Assembly (NCBI GenBank): GCA_023443455.1
Contig: JAEZUE010000099.1
Coordinates: 1 to 9,801 of the forward strand
Direction of reading: 5' to 3'
DNA length: 9,801 nt
Source: Verrucomicrobiota bacterium
GTDB taxonomy: Bacteria; Verrucomicrobiota; Verrucomicrobiia; Opitutales; Opitutaceae
The stretch's first letter is position 1; each line of letters begins with the position of its first letter. The notes below the pieces were generated by a model that worked only from the letters and a program-made list of their open reading frames with translations, was not told the DNA's origin and did not search any database. Both the position numbers and the translations under genes were made by a program. Positions 5,602-9,801 of this stretch are shown here, piece by piece.

Positions 5602-6807
5602 ATGATCCATCCCCTACGCATGCTCACCCTTGCGGCGCCGCTGCTTGCCGCCCCCCTGCTCTGCCATGCCCAGTTCCTCGACCAGTTCGACAAGCCCGAG
5701 ATCGACGGCTGGTTCACCATGGCCGGCGACGGTTTCGCCACCTGCAAGCTCGTCCCGAAAAGCGGCCACACCACCCTCGCGATCGACGGCACGACCGACC
5801 CCTACGGGGTCTGGTGGACCCTCATCAAACGCGATGTCGCCCCGTCGCTCGATCTCGCGAAGCTCGCCGACCCGGCCTACGAGCTCCGCGTCGAGGCCCG
5901 CGTGCGCTCGAGCCATGCCCCGCGTCGGGTCAACTTCATGCTGAACACCCAGCGCACGACCGACTACCACGAGCACCTGCGCGAGTACGACCTCGCCGAC
6001 ACCGACTGGCATGTCATCAGCCTGACCACGCGCAATTTCGACGCCCGGCCGGGCGACAACGTGTTCGTACAGCTCTGTGCGACCGACTACGGCCCCGGGA
6101 AGTACGAGGTCGACATCGACTACTACCGGGCGGATGTCGTCCTATGCGCGGAAGCCGCGCCCGATGTCGGCGAGCCGCTCGTCTACCATCCGCCCGTACC
6201 GGACCTCGCCACCTTCGCACTCCACCAGCCCGCGAGCCACGACAGCCAGATCAACTCCGACTTCCCCGACGTGAACTTCAACGACTGGCACGCGGTCGGG
6301 AGCGCCGGTCCGTCACGTATCCTGACCATCGACCCGCACCAGACGCCCATCCTGCGGTGGGACTTCTCGCAACTGGCCGGGCGCACCGCCGACGGTGCCG
6401 GCGTGCTCGAACTCACGACCTTCTGCGTGCCCCAAGGCGGCAAATACATCGAACACTGGGGGCAGGAATTCGGCGAGGAGTTCGGCAAGGTCCACGTCGT
6501 CGAGATCCTCGGCGGCGATCCCCACTGGGACCAGGAAACCGTCACCGCCAACAGCCTGCTGCGCGGCGAAGCACTCACCGATGTATTCAATCCCCAGATG
6601 ATCCAGGATGTCGACGTCGCGCCCGCTCCCGGCGGCAAGACGTTTGTCGTGCTGCCGCGTCCGGTGCTGCAGCGGCTGCTCGACGGCACCACCAAGGGCA
6701 TCGCCCTCCGCCCGCTCGGGGCGATCAACGCGACTTTCTACGCCTCCGAGGATGCCACGCCGGGCGCCGCCCCCACGCTGCATTTCTCGACCGTCGCAAA
6801 GCCGTAG
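5602..6807 (+). CDS. Exported two-domain protein, putative carbohydrate-binding
   Basis: 401 residues from the ATG at 5602; an in-frame ATG at 5620 (MLTLAAPLL) is an equally good alternative, and neither has a Shine-Dalgarno. Signal peptide: PLRMLTLAAPLLAAPLLCHA, cleavage before Gln24. Residues ~24-180 (FLDQFDKPEIDGWFTM, GVWWTLIKRDV, YELRVEARVRSS, VFVQLCATDYGPGKYEVDIDYYRADVV) have the strand pattern of a jelly-roll binding module. Residues ~203-397 resemble a DNRLRE/CBM96-type module: ILRWDFSQLAG, GAGVLELTTFC, a middle insert, then GIALRPLGAINATFYASED and PTLHFS at the end. That likeness is by eye. No catalytic signature is seen. It is divergent from the secreted glycoside hydrolase across 184 bases, which suggests shared control and a role in binding the same polysaccharide or holding it at the cell surface. 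It could also be a lyase or hydrolase of an undescribed family. Confidence 0.7.
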   Translation: MIHPLRMLTLAAPLLAAPLLCHAQFLDQFDKPEIDGWFTMAGDGFATCKLVPKSGHTTLAIDGTTDPYGVWWTLIKRDVAPSLDLAKLADPAYELRVEARVRSSHAPRRVNFMLNTQRTTDYHEHLREYDLADTDWHVISLTTRNFDARPGDNVFVQLCATDYGPGKYEVDIDYYRADVVLCAEAAPDVGEPLVYHPPVPDLATFALHQPASHDSQINSDFPDVNFNDWHAVGSAGPSRILTIDPHQTPILRWDFSQLAGRTADGAGVLELTTFCVPQGGKYIEHWGQEFGEEFGKVHVVEILGGDPHWDQETVTANSLLRGEALTDVFNPQMIQDVDVAPAPGGKTFVVLPRPVLQRLLDGTTKGIALRPLGAINATFYASEDATPGAAPTLHFSTVAKP

Positions 6808-6845
6808 CGAGTCCGCCGGGCAGCAGCAGGGCGGCTCCTTGCCCC

Positions 6846-6884
6846 TAAACAAAAGCGGCGCCACCGCGGTGAGCGATGGCGCCG
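6846..6884 (-). terminator. Intrinsic terminator of the sdh operon
   Basis: Inverted repeat CGGCGCCA (6856-6863) and TGGCGCCG (6877-6884) with a 13-base loop containing CCGCGG. Read on the minus strand, the stem is followed by CTTTTGTTT. It starts 33 bases beyond the sdhB stop codon. On the plus strand the stem is followed by an A-rich sequence, so it serves the leftward operon rather than the convergent exported-protein gene. Confidence 0.85.
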
Positions 6885-6917
6885 TTGAAAAACAGATACC
6901 CGGTTCCGCCCGGTGGC

Positions 6918-7703
6918 TCAGGCGCCGCCGCCGCTGGTCACAGCCGGGGCCTGGCCGAAGGTCGAGCGCAGGGTGGCGGTGAGGTAGTCGCGGTTGAACT
7001 TCGCGATGAAGTCGTGGCTGATGAGCTTCGGGCACACCGCCGAGCACTCGTACTGGTTGGTGCAGCTGCCGAAGCCGGCCTCGTCCATCGCCGCGACCAT
7101 CGCGAGCACGCGGCGGTCCTTCTCGGGCTGGCCCTGCGGGAGCAGGTTGAGCTGCCCGGCCTTGGCGGCGGTGAAGAGCATGGCGGAGGCGTTTTTGCAC
7201 GCCGCGACGCAGGCGCCGCAGCCGATGCAGGAGGCGGCGTCCATCGCGAGGTCGGCGGTCTCCTTGGCGATCGGCAGCGCGTTGGCGTCCTGCGGGGCGC
7301 CGGTGCGGATGCTCACGAAGCCGCCGGCCTGCATGATCTTGTCGAAGGCCTTACGGTCGACGATGAGATCCTTCAGGATCGGGAACGGGGCGGCGCGCCA
7401 CGGCTCGACGGTGATCTCGTCGCCCTCCTTGAAGGAGCGCATGTAGGTCTGGCAGGTCGCCACGGCGCGGTGCGGGCCGTGCGGCTTGCCGTTGATCACG
7501 GCCGAGCAGGTGCCGCAGATGCCTTCGCGGCAGTCGTGGTCGAACGCGATCGGCTCCTCGCCGGCGTTGGTCAGGTCCTCGTTGACGACGTCGAGCATCT
7601 CGAGGAACGACATGTTCGGATTGAGGTCCGGCGTGTCGTAGCTTTTGAACTCGCCGGGCGTATTGGCGTTCTTCTGGCGCCAGACTTTGAGTTTAACTTT
7701 CAT
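6918..7703 (-). CDS. sdhB: Succinate dehydrogenase / fumarate reductase iron-sulfur subunit
   Basis: 261 residues from the ATG at 7701-7703 (MKVKLKVWRQK), a normal length for the type-B family. SdhB carries electrons from the flavin in SdhA to the membrane quinone site during succinate oxidation (complex II; citric acid cycle). All expected cluster ligands are visible. [2Fe-2S]: Cys58, Cys63, Cys66 (DCREGICGTC) and Cys84. [4Fe-4S]: Cys159, Cys162, Cys165 (CIGCGAC) and Cys224. [3Fe-4S]: Cys169, Cys214, Cys220. The cluster assignment follows the E. coli SdhB pattern. The protein is soluble and binds the cytoplasmic face of the membrane anchor. The frame extends upstream through the ORF6N gene region but without family similarity. 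The leader is pyrimidine-rich (CTCCTCC before ATG) with no Shine-Dalgarno. It is separated from sdhA by the ORF6N gene, 32 bases downstream of that gene's stop, and is followed by an intrinsic terminator. Confidence 0.97.
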   Translation of the reverse strand: MKVKLKVWRQKNANTPGEFKSYDTPDLNPNMSFLEMLDVVNEDLTNAGEEPIAFDHDCREGICGTCSAVINGKPHGPHRAVATCQTYMRSFKEGDEITVEPWRAAPFPILKDLIVDRKAFDKIMQAGGFVSIRTGAPQDANALPIAKETADLAMDAASCIGCGACVAACKNASAMLFTAAKAGQLNLLPQGQPEKDRRVLAMVAAMDEAGFGSCTNQYECSAVCPKLISHDFIAKFNRDYLTATLRSTFGQAPAVTSGGGA

Positions 7704-7735
7704 GGGCGGAGGAGGAGTGGACGGAAACGGGTTGG

Positions 7736-8284
7736 CTATTTCTTGGAAGGTTTGGCGCGGCCGGCGGCATGGAAGCCGATCTGGCGACCGTGGGACGGGA
7801 TGTCCTCGGACATGAGCGCCTGGATGGCCTCGAACACGACCTTGAACTGCTCGTCGTATTTGGCTTCGAGGGCCTTGAGTTTGCGGGCGAGCTCCACGTG
7901 CGTGGAGAGCATCTGCCGGAGCTTCACGAAGGCGCGAATGATCGCGATGTTGACCTGCACGGCGCGCTCGCTGCGGAGCACGCTGGAGAGCATCGCGACG
8001 CCCTGCTCGGTGAAGGCCAACGGCAGGTAGCGGGTACCGCCGTGGTCCGAACTTGAGGTGCCAATTTGGCACCTCAAGTTTGCAAGCTCCTTGGCATCAA
8101 GCTGAAACATGAAATCGGCCGGGAAGCGCTCGATGTTTCGCTGGACGGCGCGCTTGAGCACCTTCGTCTCCACTCCGTAGAGCTCGGCCAGGTGGAAATC
8201 GAACAGCACCTTCTCTCCGCGCAGGAGGAAGATGCGGTTCTCGATCCGCTCGGCCAATACAGGACTGGGGGTGGAGGCGCCCAT
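7736..8284 (-). CDS. ORF6N-domain DNA-binding protein inserted between sdhA and sdhB
   Basis: 182 residues from the ATG at 8282-8284. Residues ~8-105 match the ORF6N domain known from phage and bacterial KilA-N-associated proteins: VLAERIENRIFLLRGEKVLF, HLAELYGVETKVLKRAVQRN, RFPADFMFQL, then YLPLAFTEQGVAMLSSVLRS. Family knowledge says this is a probable DNA-binding domain. Residues ~108-160 are helical and heptad-like (VNIAIIRAFVKLRQML, ELARKLKALEAKYDEQFKVVFEAI), suggesting an oligomerisation coiled coil, and the tail is basic (AAGRAKPSKK). It starts 24 bases after the sdhA stop and ends 32 bases before sdhB on the same strand, so it is probably co-transcribed with both. It has no known part in complex II. 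Codons for residues ~58-78 are much more AT-rich than the rest and contain a perfect palindrome (8050-8080). Target and role are unknown; autoregulation or a phage-defence or mobile role are possibilities. Confidence 0.88.
   Translation of the reverse strand: MGASTPSPVLAERIENRIFLLRGEKVLFDFHLAELYGVETKVLKRAVQRNIERFPADFMFQLDAKELANLRCQIGTSSSDHGGTRYLPLAFTEQGVAMLSSVLRSERAVQVNIAIIRAFVKLRQMLSTHVELARKLKALEAKYDEQFKVVFEAIQALMSEDIPSHGRQIGFHAAGRAKPSKK
8050..8080. repeat. 31-base perfect palindrome inside the ORF6N coding sequence
   Basis: AACTTGAGGTGCCAA (8050-8064) and TTGGCACCTCAAGTT (8066-8080) are exact reverse complements around a single T at 8065. On the coding (minus) strand it spells residues 69-78 (NLRCQIGTSS) plus one base of Ser79. 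The codons used (TTG, AGG, ATT, TCA, AGT) are uncommon in the neighbouring GC-rich genes. It could form a long mRNA hairpin or cruciform, or be a symmetric protein-binding site, possibly for the ORF6N protein itself (inference). Confidence 0.9.
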
Positions 8285-8308
8285 GAGCGCGATGCGTGCG
8301 GCAGTGGC

Positions 8309-9801
<1,493 letters not shown>

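Noticed and set aside
5418..5792. Upstream extension of the hydrolase frame
   Set aside because: It would bury the signal peptide and overlap the divergent exported-protein gene; the residues are low-complexity.
5814..6848. 344-codon Arg/Pro-rich plus-strand frame overlapping the exported-protein gene
   Set aside because: Frame-shifted shadow of the real gene; the composition is that of an off-frame GC-rich translation and it lacks any domain.
6876..8030. 384-codon plus-strand open frame opposite sdhB and the ORF6N gene
   Set aside because: Antisense to sdhB, whose cluster cysteines are unmistakable. Low-complexity Ala/Gly/Arg/Val/Glu content and no motif.
7704..8072. Upstream extension of the sdhB frame
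   Set aside because: It overlaps the ORF6N gene out of frame and lacks SdhB similarity; ATG at 7703 gives the normal family N-terminus.
7704..8308. Insertion-sequence or transposon ends around the ORF6N gene
   Set aside because: I compared the 24-base and 32-base flanks by eye and found no terminal inverted repeat or target-site duplication, and there is no transposase.

Overview
The window is GC-rich bacterial chromosome. The base composition, a compact type-B succinate dehydrogenase (flavoprotein plus a 261-residue iron-sulfur subunit), an ORF6N-domain protein, and several secreted or intracellular polysaccharide-degradation proteins together suggest a member of the Verrucomicrobiota, perhaps close to Opitutaceae. 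That assignment is inference; there is no rRNA or marker gene here to confirm it.

Layout. (1) 3-1274, + strand: the C-terminal 423 residues of a GH94 cellobiose/chitobiose-type phosphorylase, closed by a strong intrinsic terminator (1305-1334). (2) 1336-3488: a block of visibly lower GC. It holds a non-coding stretch with many small inverted repeats, then two divergent lipoprotein genes of unknown function (1634-2371 minus, 2529-3488 plus). Their shared intergenic region carries a pair of perfect 10-bp palindromes and a tandem 12-bp repeat that abuts one start codon. (3) 3528-6807: a divergent pair of secreted proteins. One is a DUF5060 / DUF4038 (apiosidase-like) glycoside hydrolase (minus). 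The other is a two-domain exported protein that looks like a carbohydrate-binding protein (plus). (4) 6846-9801, minus strand: the sdhA - ORF6N gene - sdhB operon, ending in an intrinsic terminator. sdhA runs off the right edge; its 5' end and any cytochrome b subunit gene lie outside.

How the genes fit together. The phosphorylase, the secreted hydrolase and the putative secreted binding protein fit a plant-polysaccharide degrader that exports glycosidases and phosphorolyses disaccharides in the cytoplasm. The succinate dehydrogenase genes are central metabolism.

The most striking feature is the ORF6N gene lodged between sdhA and sdhB. Its coding sequence contains a 31-base perfect odd-centred palindrome (15-bp arms, 1-base centre, 8050-8080). 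The palindrome is built from AT-rich codons that are rare in the neighbouring genes, which suggests selection on the DNA or RNA itself as well as on the protein. Most starts in the window also lack a purine Shine-Dalgarno sequence, and several have C-rich or CU-rich leaders instead.
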